Positions 55,701 through 64,000 of a DNA stretch of 64,000 nt are shown here, piece by piece. Each line of letters starts with the position of its first letter. Within the stretch, counting starts at the first letter, position 1. Location: the NCBI GenBank assembly GCA_963924555.1, contig OZ004589.1:1736001-1800000 (forward strand). The letters run 5' to 3'. The notes under the pieces were generated by a model. The model was given only the letters and a program-made list of their open reading frames with translations, was not told the origin of the DNA and did not search any database. Source of the DNA: Crambe crambe. Its lineage: Eukaryota > Porifera > Demospongiae > Poecilosclerida > Crambeidae. Position numbers and translations under genes: made by a program.

Positions 55701-57284
55701 TATGTAAGGATTGTTGGCTGGATATACAGAACAAAGATTGATCCCATTTCCATCCTTCTTGTTTCCTTACTTTTTTGAGCAGTGGTCATCCCTACATCTT
55801 TTTTCATTTCACGAAATGCTTTTTCCCTTACTTGTAATAATAATAATAGAGAAGAAGAAGAATCCAGCGACTTACCTACTTGCCGTATTTCTGAAATGGT
55901 AAGCTCCCTGGTCCTGAAACTTGGTCTGCACATTGTAGTAGGCTCTAGTAGGCTGGATAATCATTCACAGTAGCTTTTGTTAGGTCTAAGTGGGGGAACT
56001 AGAATTTCACTTTTGTATTAGTCTATAGGCGGCGCGTGCGGCTGTCCGAGTCATCCCTACATAGAGAGTGCTACCGCACTCTCTGATAGGTATAGGAACT
56101 GTATTAAATTTTGCCTAAATAATCATTCCCTAATGCTAGGGAGTACATATTTTATGACGCTAGCTTATAACGGTTACCACAAATACTACTACTAGCTATA
56201 GTAAACTATAACCTCACATTCCAATTGCCTGATTTTTGATTTTATAGGTGTGCTCATACAAATCAGAAAATCTAATCCAGAACCAAAACTACTTCCTCCC
56301 CCTCCCAGTAAAATGACTGAAGAAGGTACGTATAGAGCCATTTAAAACTACCAGAAACCCAATGATATTGCTGAAAGTGTGACAGTATAAAAGGGACTAA
56401 TTATTGATACTACACTATATAGCTTACCCTGCCAGAGAGGCTAATGCCCTACCTTCTAACTGTTGCTATAATGTGCTGTTTAATGACCTTGGGCTGTGTC
56501 CTTGATCATCATAATTTAGCAACAGCTCTCAAAATAGTGAAATTCCTCAACTTCGTCCAATAACCTACACTTAACTTATACTACAGGTGTTGCAAAAGAG
56601 AGGTTTCCAATGTTAGAATGTGAACATTTATCACAAGAAGAGAAGGATAGGCTTAAAGCAAGACTGAGTATGGAGAGTGAGGACATCCAAGATGAATTTG
56701 CACTTTTGATATCTGAGACTGAAGAATCTTTGAACAAAATAACTCCACGATCCCTGAGAATATTACTCAAACCTTACAAGATACCAAAACTAAGCGAATC
56801 TGATGATGAAATTTCCAAGATATTAGATAAAGCATTTGATCACTGTTTCTTTTACAGTTATAGAATTTTGAAGAATATAATTACTCGCTTTGGTACACCT
56901 GATGATAAAGACAGGTTAACTACTTATGAAGCAAAATTTAAACATTATTGTGAACGTAGACTTTGTGAAGTACCATATATCTATGCAGCAGCTGCTGAGA
57001 AAAATGAAGGAAAGGTGTTTTATGTTAAGACTGATAAGGTTTTTGATGTTCCATATAAAGAAATTCTTGACATTGAAACAAAGTTATCAAGAATATTGGA
57101 CAAACCTATCTATTTGAAAGATGTGGAAGATGGTTGTGTCAAGCTTGGTTTCTATGTTCTTCATGAGCTTGATGAAATTTTTCCATTAAATGAGGAACAA
57201 ATGAAGCAGCTTGAAGAAATTGGGGTATCAAGAGTGTATGATCAAGATCATGAATACTACTCCATATTTAAAGGTACCAAATAA
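52730..57284 (+). CDS. Death-domain protein with an unrecognised C-terminal region
   Basis: Exons 52730-52736 (ATGGGAG), 52858-53232, 56248-56325 and 56587-57284; all GT-AG, phases close, 385 residues. The N-terminus MGDPWNQELHHLQSLKFL leads into a death-fold domain at about residues 20-120: LAPIWRDIAQLLAF, EIQGIE, FEACLDDVIGRWM, PANWRGFHNLLEDAE, LAGNLRAAIEAG, the LA/W/I-IE/CL/W pattern of death domains. A short proline linker follows (LLPPPPSKMTEEG), then about 230 acidic, helical-looking residues (LSQEEKDRLKARLSMES, EFALLISETEESLNKI, RSLRILLKPYKIP, TYEAKFKHYCERRLCEVP, VDPYKEI-type segments) that I do not recognise. No transmembrane segment. Likely an intracellular adaptor in cell-death or innate signalling (inference). 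A disrupted copy is at 19319-20850. Confidence 0.82.
52858..53232 (+). CDS. Death-domain exon
   Basis: The single exon holding the death domain. Acceptor CATTTAG and donor GATGATG|GTAAGC. The intact frame here and the broken frame in the 19795 copy share the same acceptor context. Confidence 0.85.
53693..53868. mobile_element. pogo-like MITE, 176 bp, TA target duplication
   Basis: Begins CAGTGGAACCTCTAAACGCG and ends ACATTTAGGGGTTCCACTG, flanked by TA. Internal direct echo AAGTGTCCTGATTAGAGAG occurs twice. Confidence 0.9.
54307..54438. mobile_element. 132-bp MITE (CTGCTGATTTCACTTGCGTT ends)
   Basis: The ends CTGCTGATTTCACTTGCGTT and AACGCAAGTGAAATCAGCAG are perfect inverted repeats, flanked by TA. 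A diverged relative is at about 45395-45500. Confidence 0.93.
54441..54605. mobile_element. 165-bp MITE (CAGAGGTTTTCAGGTTGGTT ends)
   Basis: The ends CAGAGGTTTTCAGGTTGGTT and ACCAACCTGAAAACCTCTG are inverted repeats. It is flanked by TA and directly abuts the preceding MITE, sharing the TA at 54439-54440. Interior related to 45535-45660. Confidence 0.93.
56587..57284 (+). CDS. Last exon of the death-domain gene, unknown acidic domain
   Basis: 232 codons ending KGTK-stop. Rich in Glu, Lys, Leu and Ile, predicted mostly helical by eye. The second half (VFYVKTDKVFDVPYKEILDI, FYVLHELDEIFPLNEEQMKQ) may be a separate small fold. A fragment of this exon lies inverted at 20505-20850, showing that it travels with the death-domain exon. 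Confidence 0.8.
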
Positions 57285-57814
57285 TTAGAGAGTGTAACTG
57301 TTAGTAGCACTCTCTATGGAGGGATGACACACCCCCTCCCCCCCCCCCCCCCAAAAAAAAATATAATAATAATAATAATAATAATAATAGATAATTAACT
57401 AACTAACTAGCAAAAAAACACAAAAAAAAAACAACAAAAAAAAAACGGCAGATATTTATGCAGCCAAACTTCACTTCACACACCTTTGGAAATTTCTAAC
57501 ACCTTTAATACAAAAATTGAGTTCATTAGCAGGTCTATATTGTGTGTTCTTAAAGTGGCATGAAAAATGAAGGCAGGAAGGATCAGAATGGGCCAAAGAG
57601 TATTTAATTATATCCATCGACTACGTACCTGGGATAGCCTGGGAAGACGACATTCACATGCAATTCACTTAAATCACAGTCATGTAATTGACTTGAATGT
57701 AACAATCCCTACATGAAGCAATTTTACTGTTATGTGTGACAGACTTGGGTGGAAATTTGACTAACCTGATATAATTATATGCTTTTCTCCTAGCACCTCT
57801 TCCCAGCCTCTCAG
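57285..57814. other. Intergenic, low-complexity
   Basis: Begins with a decayed hairpin end of the foldback family (TTAGAGAGTGTAACTGTTAG ... AGCACTCTCTATGGAGGGAT) and then poly-C, A-rich and (ATA)n sequence at about 57335-57450. No coding. Confidence 0.6.
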
Positions 57815-57964
57815 GAATCCCTCCTTGGGACAAAAACTCAGAAAATATTTCAAGGTGGTAAGCTACAGCTGGTGTATGCATATAGGTCTTAGCAACATTA
57901 ATTTGTTATATTATTACAGTGATGCTCCCTCCACCTCATTACCATCTTCCCTCATAACCTCAAG
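57815..57964 (+). pseudogene. Relic linker exons of the multi-SH2 family
   Basis: 57815-57854 (IPPWDKNSENIS, acceptor CTCAG, donor AG|GTGGTA) matches exon 33025-33055, and 57920-57964 (SDAPSTSLPSSLITS) resembles the start of 33120-33314. No SH2 exon accompanies them. Confidence 0.55.
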
Positions 57965-59913
57965 GTTGGTTTTTATGCTTATTAACTTAGCCTGTACCAT
58001 ATCAAGCATACAAAGTGTGATATCCTCTTACTCTTTAAACAACAATGAACTGAAATAGTGATTATGCTATAGTGACATAAACTATACCTTCCCTCATAAC
58101 CCCAAGGTTGGTATGGCCTGCATTTTTTACTGTAATTAATTAGCCTGTATGAAAACTAGGGCAATGTGCAACATTAATTTTGACAGCGAGCGAGCAAGCA
58201 AGTTAGTGCTACAACTCTTTAGAAGATTTTGCTGTTGAGTTTATATGTAACAAAGTACTTAAATAAGCCTAGAGCCTCTACAACTACTACTATAGGAATG
58301 TGCAGCATTTGAGTGAGCAAATGAGCAGCTGATAGGCTCCAGTGCTTGGTATTGGTGTCAGAGACAAGAGTCATGTAAGTTGTGGTTCCAACCGGAAAGC
58401 TCCATACATAGAAAGCTGTAAATACTTATCATAAGCACTTAGATAAGCCAAGCGCCTATGATCAACCTAGCGCCTCTATGACAAAAGCCTGCATGTAGCT
58501 GTAGAAAACGATTACAATTGGAGCATGCGCATTATGCATGCGCACAACACTACTAATTCGGGACACTGTATGTACGTATGTATGTACCATACATATGGCT
58601 AGCTGGGGCATTTTGGAGTGTAGACCTAGATATAATATTATAGCTATAATATATATTATACAATTTCAATGAGTCATGACCTGAGAGTCAGCTCGCTCGC
58701 TGAATTAATCAGAGAGTGCGGTAGCACTCTCTATGTAGGGATGACTCGGACGGCTGCACGTGCCACCAATAGATTAATACAAAAGTGAAATTCTAGTTCC
58801 ACCACTCAAAAGCTACTGTGAATGATTATCCAGCCTACTAGAGCCTACTACAAAGTGCAGACCAAGTTTCAGGACCAGGGAGCTTACTGTTTCAGAAACA
58901 CGGCAAGCAGGTAAATCGCTGGATCCTTCTTCTTCTCTATTGTTATTCTTCTTAGACAACCATATCTCTCAAACCACTTAAGCTACAGCAAGTATTTATC
59001 ACTCTAAATTCTACCAGCTAGCTACGATCTTTTGTACTCGTCAATCCTCGAAGGAGTCTATGTAAAAGGAGATGCTACGGAGCACAGTACTTGACTAAAC
59101 GTAATTATTGAAAGCATAATACGCATGCTCTCTCCATAGCTCTGAACGACCTAGCCTTTCCTGCTGGGTATTAACAAACTGCTTAGGACTAACCAGCTTT
59201 CTCTGCTGCTGATCCGAGGTGTGGATATATTAATCAGGGAAACCACTCTTTGCCCTCCTTCTATTGTTGTGTGGCTCCAGTGAGTGAGTGGAGTTATCTT
59301 CCTAGGGGAGACAGTCCGGTCCATTCCTTACTGAGTGGATCACGGGGCTTGAAAACCCAGAACCTAGATTGCTGGCTCAAATTTCTGGTGTGCTCTATTT
59401 GGAATATCCTCACACAGTCTCACTAACTAAAGCAATGGATATCCTTCATTCCAGTGGTATCGATTGTGATGCAACTAGATCTTCCTTGGTGAATAGTGTC
59501 AGACAGAAGTTTGATGAGAAGGTGCTATTGCCAATACGGCGGGAGCTCTTTGATGTAGCCAAATAGAAAGGCCTGACTCACAGTGATAACAAGTTAGTGA
59601 TGCGTCTCTGTCATGTTCATGGTCCTACCATTCATGATAAACTTGTTGAGGATGTTGCAGAGCTTGCTTCCAGCCCTGTACTATACTCCATATAATATAA
59701 TGTGCACGCTGTGGTGCTGACCATTCCAAACGTCTTGAATCTGCTCTTCTTCTTAGGTTGTGTTGATGTTGCATACTTAATTCTGAGTGATTCCATGGTG
59801 CAGAGCAACAGCATAGAAACTTGTAGCTATAGTTCAAGTTCTTTTAGTAAACTAGCTTCTACAATACAAGTCTATGACGGTGTTGCTTTATACAGCCGTG
59901 AGATAGCTGCACA
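57965..59913. other. Intergenic with foldback copy C
   Basis: 58706-59110 is a third left part of the large foldback element (ATCAGAGAGTGCGGTAGCAC tip). An open frame at 59369-59566 (LAQISGVLYLEYPHTVSLTK, KFDEKVLLPIRREL) is of unknown origin and might be transposon-derived. Confidence 0.55.
58706..59110. mobile_element. Large foldback element, copy C (left part only)
   Basis: Same tip hairpin and body as 53886-54300: GATGACTCGGACGGCTGCAC, AAAGTGAAATTCTAGTTCC, GGCAAGCAGGTAAATCGCTG. The right arm is absent. Confidence 0.75.
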
Positions 59914-59994
59914 AGATGCAGAAGGCTATGAGATCATAGATCCATCACCCAGACTCCCCTCCACCTCATTACCATCTTCCCTCATAACCCCAAG
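59914..59994 (+). pseudogene. Second relic of the AQDAEGYE linker exon
   Basis: Encodes AQDAEGYEIIDPSPRLPSTS with the same LPSSLITPR ending as 57920-57964, followed by GTTGGT. Similar to AQDAEGYEVVDR at 33120. Probably a leftover of a further multi-SH2 gene copy. Confidence 0.5.
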
Positions 59995-60144
59995 GTTGGT
60001 ATGGCCTACAATTCTTTAATTCTGCTTTATACTGCCCACAGATAGTTCATAAGAGTAACCACTCTCTAGTAGGTATTGTGGCCTGCATGATGCATACAAA
60101 ATTGTGTAACAAGTTTGTCTTCAAAACGACTTGTGCCTTGGCAC

Positions 60145-60991
60145 CAGGGGCTGATCCAGAGTTTTTGGAAAGAGGGGGCCAGAGAACCCTGCATGGCTGG
60201 AACCTTCACTACAGCTGGTAGCTACCACTTTTCAGGGTTTTGAAATAAAAATGTTGTTTTGTTCACTGAAATCCAACAGTAGCTAAGTCCTTCATTGATC
60301 AATGTAATACTTCAGAGTTTTAGGTTTAGGTGCTAGCAAGTGTTCACCCATGAGACTGTGTATGATCATACCATGATATCCAGAAGAACCAGTGTCCCAC
60401 TAAAATCAATAATGCAATTGTATTTATTCATCCACCAGCTAATCTTAGAGTAGTGAAGCATGTAATACAAGTCAAATCTGCAAGTTATGTGGTACTCATC
60501 CACTCACTAATTATTAGAGTAATGAAGTAATGAAGCGTGAAATTGAAATTGCTCCAAGATTTTGTGGTATTCAGCCACTAGAGTAATGAAAATATGTAAT
60601 GTTCTATATAGCCTGGGTGATTTAAGAAAGCCATGGCAAACCAAAATGGATGTGATTGCTCACAATTTATTGTTCATCCCTTTTCTTTAAATGCTGGATC
60701 AGCCCCTAATAATATTATCTAAGATGCCTGCCACTCAGAGACTAGCATTCTCAAATGTATGGATTGTCCTTAATTACCTGAGAACTACACTGAGTCAAAT
60801 GCGCTTGAATAACCTAATGGTGCTGTGGAAAATTTTTTGCTCACTTTTGACCGAACCACTGTGGGCCTGTGGCTCATTCACAATAATTATCTACAGCTAG
60901 CTATATTGCACCAATGCAGTGAGTACTGTGGCTAATTGTAATGAAAAAGGGGGGCCCAGGTCCCTTAGGCCCCTACCTGGATCAGCCCCTG
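60145..60991. mobile_element. hAT-family DNA transposon relic
   Basis: The ends CAGGGGCTGATCCAG and CTGGATCAGCCCCTG are perfect inverted repeats of the hAT type. Inside, plus strand at about 60725-60860 reads ATQRLAFSNVWIVLNYLRTT-LSQMRLNNLMVLW, resembling the hAT C-terminal dimerisation motif (YLRSTM-QERLN-L). No other transposase part survives. No clean 8-bp target duplication was seen. Confidence 0.75.
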
Positions 60992-62280
60992 GGCACTGGT
61001 AGAATATGAAGTAGTACAGTGCACACTGTTGAAATTCAATTCTAGCTAAGCTTATGCATATAGCTAAACATCAAATGAAATTCGAGTTAGTCAGTGCCCT
61101 CTGATTGGCTTTTCAAATATTCACTTCCATGCAAGGCCTGTAGTTGATCTCATTGTTCTTGCCTTTCCTGATGTCTGGCATCTGACATAACATGTGGTGT
61201 CTCTGTTCTTTACTCTCTCTCTCTCTGTCGGTGGTCTTGGCTTTCCTGTTGCCAGCTGGCCTGTCTTAAGCTTTCTTGACTGGCATCTCTACTGTTACTG
61301 TTCTTTGCTTTCTGGCATGTAGTCAATGTTCTCTGGTGCTCTTGGCTTTCCTGTAGCCTGACTAATCGTGCCAGATGTATATACCTTGATGAAATGTTCA
61401 CTTGTCATGCCTAGACTGCCGTCTCTGCTGTTTATGTCTGTTACTTTCTCGCTGTCTGAGCCTGTCTCTTGGTCCATTCACGCTTGTAGTTGCCTATCTA
61501 TCTACACATGCAATGTAGATTGTGTGGGTGTAAGTTACATGAACACGTGGGTGTGCTACTAGAGCAAAACCTCAATAATTGACCACCACCAATCGCAGGA
61601 CACTGCTGTGCAGAGACAAAACAACAGCGGAGGCTAACCTTGCCTTCTTTGGGTAGGCCTGTGCTGTGCAAAGTGGCACACCGAGAGTTGGGCAGCTGGA
61701 GTCTACTGGCTGTCTGCAGCAGCAAAAACAATGACCGTCTGAAGATACTACCAAATCAGATGATCCACTCTAACTTTGACTCTTGCCTCCAAAAGCAGCA
61801 CACTCTGCCGCTGCAATCTACTAACTAGCTAGGCGATAGTCTACTTCCAAATAAAATTCCAGCAGCAGCAAGTAAAGCTGGCTGCAGAAACGTTGAGTTA
61901 ATTATGCAGACTCAGAGTTTCAATATTCGACATGTGCATGTGCAGTATAGTGTTTTGCAGATCTGGAGTACAACCTATCTCTAAAGCCATAGAGATGAAT
62001 TTCAGCTGTAAATATCATCAGTAATTTTTTTTTTTTTTTTTTGGGTACCAACAAATAATCAGAGTCACATACTCTTTACACAAAAACCACAGTATCAATT
62101 ATGAAAAACAAATTACATACTCTTCACAAAAGCAACATACTAAATGCTCAGTAATCACAGTTGGAAGTTACACCTATTGTCCTGTGTTGAGAGGTTGAGA
62201 ATTTTCAGTCTACCCTATTATATATGGTCAAAGCACAACTTAACTTTCACTCTATTTCACTTACACTCCACTGGGCACTC
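60992..62280. other. Intergenic, no gene recognised
   Basis: Contains a (CT)n stretch at 61215-61228, partial direct repeats of CTTGGCTTTCCTGTTGCC/CTTGGCTTTCCTGTAGCC at about 61248-61360, and a T-run at about 62027-62043. Open frames are short and without domains. Confidence 0.55.
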
Positions 62281-63322
62281 ATCCATGGAGTCTGCACACC
62301 CGGACCCATGCCCTCGTGCTGGACAACCACAGGAAACTGCTCGCTTGGAGACACGCCTTCCTCCATCCCTGTCAGATCTATCATCCATGGAGTTTGCACG
62401 CCCTCGTACTGGACGACCACAGGAAGCAGCTCGCTTGGAGACACGCCCTCCTCCACCCCCATCAGATGCATCATCCACAAACCCACTCCCTCGTGCTGGA
62501 CGACCAAGGGAAGCTACTTGCTTGGAGACACGCCTTCCTCCATCCTTGTCAGATCTATCATCTGTGGAGTTTGCATGCTCTCATACTGGACGACCACGGG
62601 AAGCAGCTCGCTTGGAGACACACCCTCCTCCATCCTTGTCAGATCCATCATCCACAGAGTTTGCACGCCCTCGTACTGGATGACCACGGGAAGCTGCTCG
62701 CTTGGAAACACGCCTTCCTCCATCCCTGTCAGATCTATCATCCAGGGAGTTTGCAGCCCTTGTACTGGACGACCACGGGAAGCTGCTCACTTGGAGACAC
62801 GCCTTCCTCCATCCCTGTCAGATCTATCATCCACGGAGTTTGCACGCCCTCGTACTGGACGACCACGGGAAGCTGCTCGCTTGGAGACACGCCTTCCTCC
62901 ATCATTGTCAGATCCATCATCCATGGAGTTTGCATGCCCTCGTACTGGATGACCACGGGAAGCAGCTCGCTTGGAGACACACCCTCCTCCATCCTTGTCA
63001 GATCCATCATCCACAGAGTTTGCACGCCCTCATACTGGACGACCACGGGAAGTTGCTCGCTTGGAGACACGCCTTCCTCCATCCTTGTCAGATCCATCAT
63101 CCATGGAGTTTGCATGCCCTCGTACTGGACGACCACAGGAAGCTGCTTGCTTGGAGACACGCCTTCCTCCATCATCGTCAGATCCATCATCCATGGACTT
63201 TGCATGCCCTCGTACTGGACGACCACAGGAAGAAGCTCACTTGGAGACACGCCTTCCTCCATCCTTGTCAGATCCATCATCCACAGAGTTTGCACGCCCT
63301 CGTACTGGATGACCACGGGAAG
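62281..63322. repeat. 90-bp minisatellite, about 11.5 units, open in several frames
   Basis: TACTGGACGACCACGGGAAG recurs every 90 bp (for example near 62851, 62941, 63031, 63121, 63211, 63301). Because 90 is divisible by 3, frames on both strands stay open. On the minus strand, the frame reading RGRPVRGRANSVDDGSD and RRVSKRAAS is hydrophilic and contains an AT-hook-like RGRP core. Coding status is unresolved. Confidence 0.95.
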
Positions 63323-63884
63323 ATGTGCAGATGAAACTTAGATAAAGTACTTTCTAACAAATCATAATATTTATCAAGAACTTCCTTATTCGTAGCCAGA
63401 TACCTTGCTCGGAAGGTGTTCGTAATACAACTTGAGAATGACGACGACAGAATGAAGTCCACCAGCCATTGCTAACCCTTTTGTCTCTGCCTCGATAGAG
63501 CAGGTATCGTTCCACTAAACTGATTACATCCTTACGAGTCTTTCCATATCCCATAGAAGCACAATGGAAGATGAATCCCTCCAGTTCTGATTCTTCATCG
63601 TCAGTGAGGAGCTCGGGAGGCCCACTGACACTTCCAGGCAATACCCGGCCACTGATGCGATCTCCAAGAGTAGTTCTGGGGATATTAAATTTTTCTGCAG
63701 CTAATCTAATGCTGAGACCACCTTCAATTACAGCTTTCATAGCCTGGCTCATGGTCTGAGATTCGTAGTTCTTGTATGTTGCAGCACGATGAAATGGAAG
63801 AGGGAGTTCGATAAAAGAATTAAACACAAACACTCGTTGCTTGAGGGGGGGGGCTCCCTGATAGAAATAGCCATCTGCAAACAT
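63323..63884 (-). pseudogene. Broken pogo/Tigger-type transposase (psq and CENP-B HTH, start of DDE domain)
   Basis: Minus strand. HTH-psq-like segment (MSQAMKAVIEGGLSIRLAAE, KFNIPRTTLGDRISGR), then CENPB-type second HTH (LTDDEESELEGFIFHCASMG, YGKTRKDVISLVERYLL, NGWWTSFCRRHSQVVLRT). A frameshift follows: RARYLATNKEVLDKYYDLLE, typical of the start of the DDE_1 region, is in another frame (ending about 63345). The rest of the catalytic domain is replaced by the 90-bp minisatellite. The first about 40 residues (MFADGYFYQG...) are probably not native. Confidence 0.85.
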
Positions 63885-64000
63885 TATGTTTAGAGTTGAT
63901 CACATCCCCTTTTCCTACTCCAGACTAAAAACCTTGTTAACACCTGAAGCAATAGACTCAAATCATTATTAATTTTCGACCCTAAGTAGTAGAGACACTT
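63885..64000. other. Window edge, nothing recognised
   Basis: AT-rich sequence upstream of the transposase fragment; no feature could be supported. Confidence 0.4.

Larger units (their letters stand above)
53886..56092. mobile_element. Large foldback element, copy B, with about 240-bp inverted arms
   Basis: The left arm ATCAGAGAGTGCGATAGCAC ... AAGTGAAATTCTAGTTCCCC ... GCAAGCAGGTAAATCGCTGG (53886-54130) is repeated in reverse complement at about 55850-56092. Each tip folds as its own hairpin (AGAGAGTGC/GCACTCTCT). The interior carries two MITEs at 54307-54605 and two palindromic MITEs (about 54945-55210, 55575-55815). No transposase frame. Confidence 0.85.
53233..56247. other. 3-kb intron of the death-domain gene, almost all mobile DNA
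   Basis: Contains a 176-bp pogo-like MITE (53693-53868) and the complete foldback element B (53886-56092) with nested MITEs. Little unique DNA remains apart from the first 450 bp. Confidence 0.75.

Noticed and set aside
62224..63341. Plus-strand 341-codon frame (WRHAFLHPCQIHHPW repeats)
   Set aside because: All three plus frames are open because the repeat period is 90 bp, so length alone is no evidence. Codon-level analysis would be needed.

Overview
The window looks like animal (metazoan) nuclear DNA. Genes are split into many short exons with canonical GT-AG splice sites, and the proteins carry metazoan signalling modules: PTB, SH2, the p85 inter-SH2 coiled coil and the death domain. There are abundant simple repeats and many small terminal-inverted-repeat (TIR) elements. 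Small introns, AT-rich intergenic DNA and a death-domain family with an unfamiliar C-terminal region would fit an early-branching animal such as a demosponge, but that assignment is inference. I saw no rRNA, tRNA, CRISPR or bacterial operon.

Layout. (1) 1-7456, minus strand: a PTB-domain adaptor with a poly-Gln, proline-rich tail and three YEP(I/M) motifs; its 3' end leaves the window. (2) 7457-7725: a short divergent promoter region. (3) 7726-18616, plus strand: a PI3-kinase p85-like regulatory subunit (proline-rich, N-SH2, inter-SH2 coiled coil, proline-rich linker, C-SH2) with no SH3 or RhoGAP-like domain. (4) 19319-20850: a broken, partly inverted copy of a death-domain gene. (5) 22754-27888: a second, intact tandem p85-like copy with its duplicated upstream DNA. 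(6) 28566-42249: a chimeric gene in which two SH2 exons run, in frame, into a third p85 copy that has lost the exons for the N-SH2 body and most of the coiled coil. (7) 45734-51604: a second multi-SH2 gene whose first SH2 is decayed and which ends in two C-SH2-like domains with an FLCRP core. (8) 52730-57284: the intact death-domain gene. (9) 57800-60000: leftover linker exons of the multi-SH2 family. (10) 62280-63884: a 90-bp minisatellite next to a broken pogo-type transposase.

The introns and intergenic stretches are a nested record of TIR elements: large foldback elements with hairpin ends, several palindromic MITE families, pogo-like MITEs with TA target duplications, an hAT relic, and a zinc-finger-like ORF relic. 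Exon coordinates below were worked out by hand from splice consensus, codon phase and comparison of the duplicated copies. I checked exon phases arithmetically for every gene model; the one junction that does not close is stated.

Functionally, the p85-like genes would recruit PI3-kinase catalytic subunits to phosphotyrosine. The adjacent PTB adaptor offers a YxxM motif, the classical p85 SH2 ligand, so the divergent pair may encode interacting partners. The multi-SH2 genes look like lineage-specific derivatives that kept phosphotyrosine binding but lost the p110-binding coiled coil.
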